Shown: one piece after another, positions 46,203 to 56,130 of the stretch
How positions within the stretch are numbered: the stretch's first letter is position 1
Layout: every line of letters begins with the position of its first letter
Source of the DNA: Rhytidiadelphus loreus
Taxonomy: Eukaryota; Streptophyta; Bryopsida; Hypnales; Hylocomiaceae
Assembly (NCBI GenBank): GCA_947034895.1
Contig: OX344764.1
Location: 63,407,348-63,471,347 of the forward strand
DNA length: 64,000 nt
Reading direction: 5' to 3'
Made by a program: the position numbers and the translations under genes
The notes under the pieces: generated by a model
The model's database searches: none
Told to the model about the DNA's origin: nothing
The model's input: only the letters and a program-made list of their open reading frames with translations

Positions 46203-48719
46203 TTACATGTCTGTTCCACGTCGCAGCCTCTCCTCACGCCACAAAGTAATAGCCTTTGTCACAGGAAAGCTTTCCAAAGTGAAAAAATCCTGAGAAAACA
46301 ACTTCACACAAGTATCCACATGCCCTGTAAGGCGGTTTCGAAGCTTAGACTTCATGAAACTAAGAGTGGAAAAAGTGCGTTCATCCGCCACACTGCCAAG
46401 AACGGCAGAAACCGCAATCTCCGCCACCTTAATGAACTCTGAGAGGCAGTTTAGCATAAGGGCGTTCTGGCCAATACGAACCCACACTTTTGTCAATGGA
46501 TTTTGATCCCTAGGTTCTTCGAAAGCCCCTTTAGCATGGGACTTCATGGTCAATTTGAACAAGCTCATCTGCAACATCAGAAGTCTCCCATCGACAATGG
46601 GATCCACCTGAGAATAGTTGGGCTCCAACTGAGTCCCGAAATTCACTTGCCGAACAACTGCAAACTGAGATTTCAATGTGGCCACATGCAAAGGGAACAA
46701 ATCGTCGCAATTATCTTGCAACCAGTACTGAGGGAATACTATTCCCAAGGCACACATGAGCTCCACCTGAGGGAAGCGGACATCAAGTTCAAGACTCAAC
46801 ATCTCAGCGACATCCTTACACTGCGCCTTCACCGATCTGGTCACTGCATCGAAGTCATCTCTGCTCACCGGAAGCTTCTTCCCCGAGACAGCACAGATTG
46901 AATGTGCCGGATAAGTATGCCCCCCGATGCGGAAAGCAAGACTTTCACCCCCATTGTTAAGATCAGTGACCCACTCTTGGGAAATGGAGAATGATTGATC
47001 ATTGAGAATGTCATAGAACATCTCAAAGTGTTGTTTCTGCCAAGCTGAATCCTTGTCGCTATACATCATGTACAGCTCGCCTTGGCATATCTTCACAGCG
47101 GCAACATAATCACTGATAAAGATGTTCTCAGACTGAGCAAACTTCATCAAGCAGTTGATGGAATCCAGCAAGGGCATAATGCACGTCAAACCCAAGAGAG
47201 TACCGATGTCACAAAGCAGCTCGTAATTGTGCTTGGCGCTCTCCCTCACAGCAGCTTGCTTTGCTGTAAGCTCAGGCTCCTTCACAGCCGCATCCTGGCA
47301 CATTTTAGCAACAAGTGTCTTGTACTCGCCCATGATCCTCCTGAGTGGGTCAAGCAACGAAATCCAGCACGTTTTCACGTTGCGCAGCATATGACGGCCC
47401 TCTGTTTCCACTAAGTCGGCAAGTTTTTGGAATTCCAAGTGACGTTTAGGACTGTGACTGAAATAAGCATACATGGCTTGGCATAGGGCCTCCAACTTTG
47501 ACACAATCGGTAAATTTGACAGCGGCTCGACAGCCAAGTTGGTGCGATGCGCCATGCAGTGCACACCAAACAAAAATGGAGCCATGTGCTGCCTCATCTG
47601 AACGGTGACCCCGTTTCTAGACCCCTGAAACACTGAGACTCCATCTGCACCAAAGCAGACAAGCTTGGTAGCTACTTGGGACTCAGAAAATCCTGTATGG
47701 TGTAAGACCATTCTCTCAATGCACTCTCTAACTGCATCAGCCCCGTTGCCCTCTTGCAAACGACTCAAAGACAGCAAGATCGGCACTCTCTTGAAGCCAA
47801 TACAAATATACAGGTGGATGGACAGCCATGACTGCGAGTCTATGGTACTCACTTCATCAACACTCAAAGAGAAAAATCGTGCCCTAGAAATAACCTTCTT
47901 TGTGTGATCCGAGAGCACCTTCGCCAAGTGGTTTGCCATCTCCCACCCCACGGTAGTACTCCAGTGTTTTCTGGGAAAATCCGGCACCATGAGAAGCTGC
48001 AGCAACTCCCGTAGGTCATCAAACTGACTAAGCGGCCGACCCTGCATCAACAGCCACAGGATGCAACGGAACTGCACAAGTTTTCTCTTCTGCTCCTTCA
48101 TCGTTCCATGCGCCACCTACTGAAGCACAGTATCCCCAGCCTTCCCCAACCTTGCAAAAAATATTTTTTCATTTTTCATGTGTGCATTAGTTGTCAAGAA
48201 GTAGTACTCGCCTGCCTTCACCTTCCCGAAAGAAGTCGTAGCCTTTCTTCTGCCGCAGTGTTTCCATAAGGAATCCAATTTGGGAACCAACAGCTTCTCC
48301 CTCCCCTCAACCTCGGTACAAATTTTGCAACGTACCTGCCGCACCTTGCCATCTGCTCCAATGACACTCTCTGCCCATGGAAGTCGCGCGGCCCACGTAT
48401 CTTGCCACTACCGGTTCTTCTCGTACTGATGACGCCGCGCCCGCGCCAAGTCATGCGCAGGAGACGCCACCGTTGGGTCCAAGATGACAACGTCGGCACT
48501 TGAAGACAATGGCACCAACGCAGACTCGCCGTCGCCACCACCTGATGGAGCGTCAATATCAGAGAGGGCATCCACTTGATCAGCACTACGTGCAGAGGTG
48601 CCAACAAGCACCGGCAACTGTTCTTGCGTGATACCACAATTGCTGTCAGTTGCAAACCCTGGGCACTCAACTCTCCCCTCATACAATTTTTTTTTCATCA
48701 TGGACTGCTGCGGAGCCAT
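46203..48719 (-). pseudogene. hAT transposase, two amber codons
   Basis: One continuous frame of 838 codons from ATG at 48,719 to 46,203, broken only by TAG at codon 104 (48,410-48,408) and codon 201 (48,119-48,117). The N-terminal ~100 residues are low-complexity. From about 105 there is WAARLPWAESV, then a BED-type zinc finger (RCKICTEVEGREKL...LWKHCGRRK). The RNase H-like core has VDE near 288, FGADGVSVFQG and the hAT dimerisation segment VADERTFSTLSFMKSKLRNRL near the C terminus, so the D-D-E triad looks preserved. It resembles the ZNF862-like group of hAT transposases. Both stops fit CAG-to-TAG changes. It encodes DNA cut-and-paste transposase; as it stands only the BED-less part could be made intact. 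Element ends were not found. Confidence 0.85.
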
Positions 48720-49726
48720 GACAAAATCCTGGACGAAATGAACAATACTGCTAAATAGAAACTACAAATTGCACACCATGTGAAATGCCGAAGAGGAAGA
48801 TGAGAAATTGAGAACTCATCTGCTGAAATTTGCTTGCACTCTTCACGTTTTAAGCTTGATCGCAGCAAGTGCTCCACCCTAAACCTGCAAAAAACGCCAA
48901 AACCCCGAACTCCGAAAAACCCCTACACATTGCTAAATTTCAAGCAATCCAACAATGCGGAGACTCTAAACCCACATTGCTCATTGGCAAGTCAGAAATC
49001 ACCTAAACCGCTCCATCCTTAAACAGAATGAACAACCACTTTGTCAGATAGCAAGTTGCACGCAGTGAAATCTGTACAATGCGCCGTTCACTTAGAATTC
49101 TAAAGCTGCATGAAAAAACAAAATTCACAACTACCTTAACCCTAAACCGGGACGTGCAATTAAGCCTAAAGCCTGACGTCCAATTACAGAGACCTAAATC
49201 CGCAATCTCCGAGGTTAATGAAAACCTAACAATTCTAAACTTGCAGTAAGCTGCGCATCTCCACAGCACGAAAGTTACGGAATGGCTGGCAGGTAGCGGA
49301 GGAGGTACAACATCTGGCGAATCATGCCAAAAGCACTTCGGAAAACAACAATGCGGACCGGCGAAGGTCCAAAATTTCAGCAGCGCATGGCAACAAGGGA
49401 AAGCCAGGGAGGAGCAGTCTGGCGAGCCCTTTACAGAAGCAAACTGGAGAAGTGGCGATGCGACTGGGCCCGGGGCGGCTAACGAGGCACCCCTGTCACC
49501 CTTGTCAGTCGGCCTCAGGCAAAAAAACAAAATGTACTGTCACTTTTTTCCAGTGGTCCATTCGCCAAGGTCATTTCGTGGGGGGCAGCTGGCGAAAAAT
49601 CGCCAATAAAATTTTCACTGGACACGACTACCACTCGGAAGAACACAGGGTTGGGCATAGCGCCTGACGGCCCCTCACGGCCACGCCTCCGAACTCGAAG
49701 CAGACTCCCCGGCGCGTCGGGAGGGC
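48720..49726. other. 5' flank of the hAT frame
   Basis: GC-richer DNA with further TGGCGA/TCGCCA hexamers (near 49,313, 49,419, 49,454, 49,560, 49,593 and 49,600). Open frames here have no recognised domain. Probably the 5' part of the hAT element. Confidence 0.35.
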
Positions 49727-49755
49727 TCAGAGCATCGCCACCAGTTGCTCTCCAA

Positions 49756-49822
49756 ATGACCACGGCACAACCAAGTGGCGTGGTACAAACTAGCCCGTGA
49801 GATGTGGTTGTGCCGTGGTCAT
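49756..49822. repeat. Perfect 18-bp inverted repeat
   Basis: ATGACCACGGCACAACCA at 49,756-49,773 is matched by its exact reverse complement at 49,805-49,822; the loop is 31 bases. It sits just inside the left TIR of the surrounding element. Confidence 0.75.
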
Positions 49823-50004
49823 CCACTACTCCCCACCAACAACCCGCTAAAATTGGATCAACCATCGCTACTCAATTGCCACCGAGGTGCCAAGTCACAG
49901 TGAATGCCACTGTAGTGCTTTTTGAAGTCACGGTTGCTTTTCCCGAGTCTTACAAAAGTTTTATCTCACAAAAATAAAAGCTTTATCTTTTACATTATAC
50001 ATAT

Positions 50005-50160
50005 CTATTACATATACACGTACTTATTAATATTTATAGAATCTTTAATTTTATTTTTATATAAATACCTTTTACATTATACATATCTATTACATATACG
50101 TGTACTTATTAGTATTTATAGAATGTTTAATTTTATTTATATATAAATTTGTATACAACT
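50005..50160. repeat. About 80-bp AT-rich tandem repeat
   Basis: Two copies of a unit containing TACATTATACATATCTATTA and TTTATAGAAT-TTTAATTTTATT; part of it reappears at 50,667-50,722 after the hairpin array. Confidence 0.65.
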
Positions 50161-50275
50161 TATAGTTATTGGACTAAATATAGTTTTAACTATAACTATA
50201 ATTGTAGGTTTTACACTAAAGTATTTCCTTACACTTTATAAATATTGAATTATTATATTTTATACATTCTTTCTC

Positions 50276-50660
50276 TTGGTATAAGGTGTGTGCATTGTGA
50301 TGAGTTGCATCCGAAGCGTCCCCTTATTCCAAAGTTAGAATAGTTATGAATTATTGGTTTGTTTTGGTAATATTATCCATCCTTTGTAAGTACAAGGTGT
50401 GTGCATTGTGATGAGTTGCATCCGAAGCGTCCCCTTGTACCCAAAGTTAGGATAGCTATGAATTATTGGTTTGGTTTGGGTTTGTAATATTATCCATCCT
50501 TTGTAAGTACAAGGTGTGTGCATTGTGATGAGTTGCATCCGAAGCGTCCCCTTGTACCCAAAGTTAGGATAGTTATGAATTATTGTTTTGTTTTGGATTT
50601 GTAATATTATCCATCTTTTATAAGTACATTTCGTGTGCATTGTGATGAGTTAGCATCCAC
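50276..50660. repeat. 117-bp tandem repeat carrying conserved hairpins
   Basis: Units start near 50,283, 50,394, 50,511 and (truncated) 50,628; spacing is 111, 117 and 117 bp. Each has GTGTGCATTGTGATGAGTTG followed by CATCCGAAGCGTCC and is enclosed by complementary arms, e.g. GTACAAGG with CCTTGTAC. The period of 39 codons explains a 98-codon open frame on the minus strand, which I do not consider a gene. Confidence 0.8.
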
Positions 50661-50775
50661 AGAGGCCATTAATACTTATAGAATCTTTAATTTTATTTAT
50701 ATACAAATTTGTATACAACTTATATTCGTTTATATATATTTTTTCATTATTTTTGCTTAGGATTTTGTCCACCTT

Positions 50776-51005
50776 TCAAGAGTATGAGGTATGTGCATTG
50801 GAACAATTGGTTCCAAAGTATCCCCTTATACTTAAAGTTTTTGCATTGGATCAAGGTTTGTAATTTAAGTTTATTTTTATTTGTTTAGGAATTTCTCCTT
50901 TCTTCAAAAGTATGAGGTGTGTGCATTGTGAACAATTGGTTCCAAAGCGTTCCCACATACTTAAAGGTTAAAGCTTATGATAAAGTATGAGGTGTGAGCA
51001 TTGGA
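50776..51005. repeat. Diverged hairpin units of the same family
   Basis: Two further units (50,780-50,833 and 50,908-50,962) and a partial third (50,983-51,005) keep GTGCATTG, a stem-loop and AAAG[CT][GA]T at the same spacing, with arms AGTATGAGG / CCTTATACT and AAGTATG / CATACTT. The primary sequence of the arms and inner hairpin differs from the 50.3-kb units while pairing is kept. Confidence 0.65.
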
Positions 51006-51516
51006 ATAAAGCTTATGATTGAATTTTTAATTTTTTAATTTTTCCTTTACATATTCACAATGATTGCAAAAAATTCCAAAATAATATGAATTTTTTTAGA
51101 CTTGTATTCAACATATGATTTCATCTCTAAAAAATAAAAATAAAAATTGTCTTTCATATGTAGCTGCTTAATCAACGTAATGAATAGAATAGCACATCTA
51201 CTAAAAGAAAGAGCATAGTTGCTTGTCCCCATCCTCACAAAAATTCTTCCCCTTCTTCGCACCCCCCATTATCCTCCATCGCATCCACGTTGACATTCAC
51301 TGTGCCCACAGTCTTCGTTGACCAAGTTAGCGTGAGTGTAATATTGCCCTCTACAAAGGCCCTTTGTTGCCGGACAAATGTAGAAGTGACGGGATAAGCG
51401 GCAAAAATAGTACCGTAACGTGATGTTGGTGGGGAGACATTTTCCGCTACCCAAGCGCGGCAAGTGCTCTCTGCCGTTGCCGAGACCTTTGGAGACAACT
51501 GGTGGCGATGCTCTCA

Positions 51517-52083
51517 CGGAGGTTGGAAGAAGAAGCCTTCAAAGGCCCCAGCCGCGGTACACTTTCGTCCTCCATAAGTCTTATTATTACAATCCGTACA
51601 ATCCGTACAATCAATCTAACATTAAAGTTCAGATTTGTTGCTACTTTGGTAGTTAGATAGTTGTGGTTGATTGAGTATTGCATTCACTGCTTTGGCTTGT
51701 GGTGAGCGCATGTCACTACCTTGTCTCTCGCAGGACATGCTCCTGCCATTCGCAATAGATCTAGCCAAGCTTCAAATTCCAATCACCTACAGTAGTTCAT
51801 TGTGCTGGATACAAATTCTGAGCAAGGGCCGACAGCAATGTCCAAAGTCCAGAGTTAGTGGTAGATATCGATCAGAACAACCTTATTCGTGGCCTAGCCT
51901 GGCTTGTAATTTCTCACAACCAGTCAGCCTGAGCAGCTTCCTGCAGAATGTCTTAAATATATCTTCCAGCTTCAAGCAAATTCATCCCGAAGATCTTTGT
52001 CTGATTGTTTGGATAAAATCACTCAGAATATGATATTTCCAAGGCTCATATGACAAATGTTCACAGCATGCGCGCACTCATGA
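51517..52083. other. Intergenic DNA, no supported gene
   Basis: Includes a 120-codon plus-strand frame (51,671-52,033) with no recognised domain, and short CAATCCGTA tandem copies near 51,590. Confidence 0.35.
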
Positions 52084-52395
52084 TCAATAGAGTATCCGAG
52101 TTCCTAGATACATCATAAATTTGGGATTCAATTTGGTCTTGGTTCGGTCGGGGTAGTGGCCGGGATCGTACAGCGACACCAAGAACGGCTCTTGCTTCCC
52201 CGTGACTGCCGAACCCGGCTCTGTCTTCGGCATCCAAAGCCTCTGGCCCCACCGCAACGATGGCTCATAGCCAACGAAATGCAGAAACAGAGCGTTCGAT
52301 CCAAACGAGGGAAAACTAATCCTCAATTCCCCGAGAAGAACGCAGGGTGTCGTTACCTTTGTTTTCGGGTTTACTGAGCAAATTAGGGTTTGCAT
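52084..52395 (-). CDS. Unrecognised 103-codon frame
   Basis: Starts MQTLICSVNPKTKV and reads like an organelle-targeting N terminus followed by a compositionally normal protein (SFPSFGSNALFLHFVGYEP, then FLVSLYDPGHYPDRTKTK). It diverges from the truncated RNase T2 copy, whose first recognisable codons lie about 10 bp away on the other strand. No family recognised; it could be an exon, a gene fragment or chance. Confidence 0.25.
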   Translation of the reverse strand: MQTLICSVNPKTKVTTPCVLLGELRISFPSFGSNALFLHFVGYEPSLRWGQRLWMPKTEPGSAVTGKQEPFLVSLYDPGHYPDRTKTKLNPKFMMYLGTRILY

Positions 52396-52397
52396 AG

Positions 52398-52850
52398 CCG
52401 CTCGCGGAAGTGATGCATCACTTGCACAAGACATGGGGCACCTTAGCGTGCAAGACGACAAGCAACGAAGATTTATGGAAACACGAATGGTCCAAGCACG
52501 GCGCGTGCTCGGGCCTCACGCAGCGGCGATACTTCCAAGCCTCCCTTCACCTCTACAACCAACACGACATCGCCGGCGCTCTTCGCGACCAAGGCATTCT
52601 TCCGGACGACCGTTACTACCCGATGGTGAACATCACCAACGCACTCACAGCGCTTCTCGGGTGTCCTCCTCAAATCGCGTGCAACAAGGACCCCGATGGA
52701 AACCAACAACTCCACGAAGTCCGCGTCTGCGATGCAACTACGTTGATCGAGTGCCCTGTTCAAAAAGTATGTAGGGGTTTGGTCCAGTTCCCGGTTCACG
52801 TCGGGGTTCCATCCAGACACACTGTCTCCACTATAGAATTCCAAGATTCT
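52398..52850 (+). pseudogene. 5'-truncated RNase T2 copy
   Basis: Encodes the second half of an RNase T2: TWGTLAC, LWKHEWSKHGACSGLTQ (CAS II with its histidine), then ILPDD, a CNKDPDGNQQLHEVRVC stretch, TLIECPV and FPVHVGV, colinear with exons 3-4 of the gene at 3.6-4.7 kb. The signal peptide and CAS I (HGLWP) are missing from the preceding 1 kb in any frame I checked. The intron that splits NAG|ISPD in the first gene is absent here (RDQGILPDD runs on). After the conserved C terminus the frame continues about 70 more codons of unrelated sequence. Without CAS I it cannot be an active RNase. An unrecognised upstream exon cannot be excluded. Confidence 0.7.
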
Positions 52851-53467
52851 CATGTAGCCATGGATTCCTCCGATGGTGAATTCTTGTCTTCCACGACGTC
52901 GGAAGATCCAGTACGTGCAATTGGAGCCATGGAAGTAGCGAATTTCATGGGTTTAGGGCCACGGGATCTTTGGATTGCCTGGCCAGTTTTTGCTGGCGAA
53001 GGTGTCATCGAAGCATCGAAACGACGGCTCTGTCGACACAGGGACCTGTAAAGCCTTAAATCCTGGTCTCGCAACTTTCGCACTTGCGGCGACTCTTCTT
53101 GCGCACCCCTAACACGCGCATTTCGAGTTCCTGCCGTGACTTTTTTCAAGCTTTTGTTCGACTGGAGTTGCATCCCAGCCCTTGAGCTCTCATCACTGCT
53201 CTGCTGCAGAAACTCAATCAACTCGAGATAACCTAGTCGCCGGTATGGTACATTACATCTGGTTGTGTTCGCTGCTTCAATTTTCTTGTTATGGGTGAGC
53301 TGGTTTTCGGCACTAGAAATCTGCGAGTGAATGTAATTGGACGGAATATGTAGTAAGAGTTTGCTTCGTACGAGGGGTGCTAACTGTGGACAATCTTCTA
53401 GGTTATTTTTTTGGAGTTGTGAGAGCGTCCACTACATGACTTGCAGAAACTGTTGTTCCAGCAGAGG

Positions 53468-56130
53468 ATGGTGATGACTCCGGCGTTCCAATTATGGATA
53501 CTGGTTGTTGCGCTGGTTGTGGGCTTGGAGGGAGAAATTGTGCAAGATTGCAACAAAACCTTCACGGATTGCAGCAAGCTGGGGTCACTGGGTGCCTCTC
53601 TGGCCTGGATGTTGCACTCGTCCAACCACACCATCGACTTCGCATTCACAGGACAGGTATGGCATATGGTCCCATTCATTTGTTGAGGTCTCGAATGCCA
53701 TTGATTGCACGATTCTCCTTCTCTGCGTACCAACCACACACCAGCTGCTTAGAACGATGGCGAGAGATTTCGTTCATGTTGTAAGCAAGTTAGTTCCCTT
53801 CTTGTAGCTCCGAATATACGTTCATCCATTGTAGAATTGCAAGAAACTTTCTTGTATGACCAACTTTTACTCTCTTACTAAGTGAGGATACTTAGAATAG
53901 TTATGTGCAATGGATTTTCGGTGAAAAGGAAGCCCTTGTTTGGCAAGTTCTCATCAGTGCATGCATCTTTAATCAGAAGAACTACATGATTCTAGAGTCA
54001 TCTTTCTTGTGGACATTTTGAGACTTTAATCGAAAGTTACTGGAAGTTTCGAATCAACTTGGGATTCATTTGCTAAGCCATGCAAAATCTGGTTTGTGTA
54101 GTGATTGGCATGTCTACTATATTTGGTGTGAAGTGAGAATTTATTTAGTTGAAAGACAATTTCTCTAAGGCTAAACTATCCATTGCTTTGTCACAAGGAT
54201 GTATAGTAAGCAGTGTGGTGGGTTGGGTGGGCTGGGGCGTCAACGCAACCCTCCACATTTAGTGCAGTTGTCCAGAGCTCTAGCTTTAGAGCATTGCGCA
54301 CTTGAACCTCACGATTTTGGTGCTCTAACTCATGCCATTTTAGCAAATATGGTCATGACTTAATTGCTCAGGGCTTGTAGGGAGAATGGGTTCAGTTGCA
54401 AAGTAGTTGCCTCCACTTCGAAGTTGTCCATTAATTGTCACAGAGAATGCGGACAGTGTGGCGGGCTTGATGAGCTGAGCATCAACCCCACTGGAGGCTC
54501 GATGCCAGGAACGCAAGCGCTCGAGACGTTTTGGGACGCGGCGTGGGCGAATGTGGTGGCGGTGTATCAGTACGAGTTGACGGTGGCTGTGGTGTACCAC
54601 GCGGAGACTCCGCCTTACCCAATTTGAGCGTGCTGTACAGAGACGCTTCTGTGGAAGGGGGGCTGGCACTGTGGTCACCATCTTCACCACTTGGCACTTG
54701 GCCTCCAACCAGACGTCATCGTTGAACCATATGTGGATGAAAGGCTTCCGTGTGGTGCTCCCCACGCTCAGCGCCGGTGGCCATCACCTCGCGACCAAGA
54801 ATCGGATTTCCCGAGTGAACATCGACATGGTCACCAGCACTTTCGCCTCCATCAATGACAACGAGCACCTCAAAACTGTACGCTTTTTGTTCCCGTTTTC
54901 GAGAGGATTTCAGCGCAATTAAAAACATGTTACACCCTCCGTCCTGAAATAAGTGTCCAGTTTGAACCTCCTGTTTTTCTTAAGGTTGTTTTGAGTAGGT
55001 CGTATGGAGGCTTTTTCTGTCCAATTTTATTTAGGTTGCAATGAACTCATGCAATGCGCTTCATCGATTCTGGTGATATAAAATTTGGAAACTTTTGTTC
55101 AATTCATGTGTCTTACCATGATCAATGAAATCGGTATCATAAGTGTTCAACACAACTGCGGACACTTATTTGAGATTTTGAAATTTTGTTCCAGAGCAGT
55201 GGGTAGGCCTAGTGATTTTTTGTAGGTTTTGTCCATTATCAACCTTGTCAAGAATCCTTCAAATCTACAGATTTTACCCAGGAGTACGTCAGATTTGACT
55301 GTTTGCTAGGGCACAAGGACATATGGTATCTGATTTTTGTCAGTTTTTCATTTAGGGAATTGGCAACCTTGAGTTTGTGCCCATATTCTGATGATAGTTC
55401 GGTGTTGCAATCGATGTGGGAATGTCCAGGTCCATGGGATGAAGGCAATATGATTTTGTACGGGATGTTGATGCCATTGGGAGTGATGGTTGCACATTAC
55501 TTACCTGGTTCGAATTCCTTGTGGTTCCACCTTCACAGAGCATGCCAGACAGCAGAATACGTCTTGGGTGTGGTGGACTTTGGCACTCCAGACCTCCGTG
55601 CCAGTGCTGCTATACCACAAGTAACTGAGACCTTGGAGTCGCCATCTTTCTTCAGGTAGGATTAGCCCTTAGCTCTTGCCCAAATCTGGATCCCGAGGAG
55701 TCTAGTTTTCAGCTTGTGCATGTGCACTTAACATTGCTTTGATCAAATTGAACTTTTGTACATCAATCATGAGGAGTTGTGGCATGGATGGAAGTAGAGC
55801 CTCATTATGAGAAATAATCACCCACTGTTGAATGGCAATGCATTTTGATGTTGCACTAAGCAAATTAGTGGGTGCCACAGTGCACAAATTGTTTGCAATT
55901 TCCTTTCCGACTCCTTTATTGATGGTGTTGAAGGTGTTGGCCTTGGTCCTGAGACCACACAAGGACCACAAGTGGCGCAAGTATTGGAACCACCACCATC
56001 GCTCTGATCGTCGTGAATATCATTAGGAGTATTGATATCTTAGACCTCGGAAACAGGTACCGCGTAGCCTACTTTGTATACATTGCGTTCCTGGTTGCTG
56101 TGAGTGCAGTGCTTGAGGTTTGGATGTAGA
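53468..56130 (+). pseudogene. DOMON-cytochrome b561 gene, degraded
   Basis: Remnant of a plant membrane protein with an extracellular DOMON (haem-binding) domain and a cytochrome b561 electron-transfer core. Pieces in order: 53,468-53,656, signal peptide and DOMON start (QDCNKTFTDCSKLGSLGASL) ending at a GT donor; about 54,457-54,877, DOMON body (SINPTGGSMPGTQALETFW, then ASNQTSSLNHMWMKG and TLSAGGHH) broken by frameshifts near 54,600 and 54,665; about 55,430-55,640, b561 helices (LYGMLMPLGVMVAHYL, WFHLHRACQTAEYVLGVVDFG); and 55,955-56,130, KDHKWRKYWN and RYRVAYFVYIAFLVAVSAV in shifting frames with stops. The HLHRACQ histidine corresponds to a haem ligand. Several frameshifts and stops make it non-functional. 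Exon borders are approximate. Confidence 0.75.
54933..55203. mobile_element. Stowaway-like MITE in a DOMON-b561 intron
   Basis: After TA (54,931-54,932) the sequence begins CACCCTCCGTCCTGAAATAAGTGTCC, of which CTCCGTCC and AATAAGTGTC are the hallmark of Stowaway elements; GGACACTTATTTGAG near 55,160 is the inverted partner. The right end is degenerate (TA at 55,204-55,205). Length about 271 bp. Confidence 0.6.

Larger units (their letters stand above)
49730..51513. mobile_element. Element with 27-bp TIRs and 3-bp TCA duplication
   Basis: The left end GAGCATCGCCACCAGTTG followed by CTCTCCAAA is matched at 51,488-51,513 by an inverted copy with a single-base indel/mismatch. TCA lies immediately outside both ends (49,727-49,729 and 51,514-51,516). 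The termini resemble the GAGCATC ends of plant PIF/Harbinger MITEs, which have 3-bp targets. The 1,784-bp interior has no transposase but contains an 18-bp palindrome and a tandem hairpin array. Confidence 0.55.

Noticed and set aside
49003..49865. 175- and 116-codon minus-strand frames upstream of the hAT gene
   Set aside because: No recognised domain; they cross the candidate TIR element boundary and look like chance frames in GC-richer DNA.
50298..50310. C/D snoRNA from the GTGATGA motif in the hairpin units
   Set aside because: No CTGA D box at a suitable distance, and the motif is changed in the diverged units while the stem is kept.
50344..50640. 98-codon open frame on the minus strand
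   Set aside because: It is open only because the tandem repeat period (117 bp) is a multiple of three; the peptide is a translated repeat.
50283..50660. CRISPR-like array
   Set aside because: Units are 117-bp tandem repeats without unique spacers, in eukaryotic DNA.
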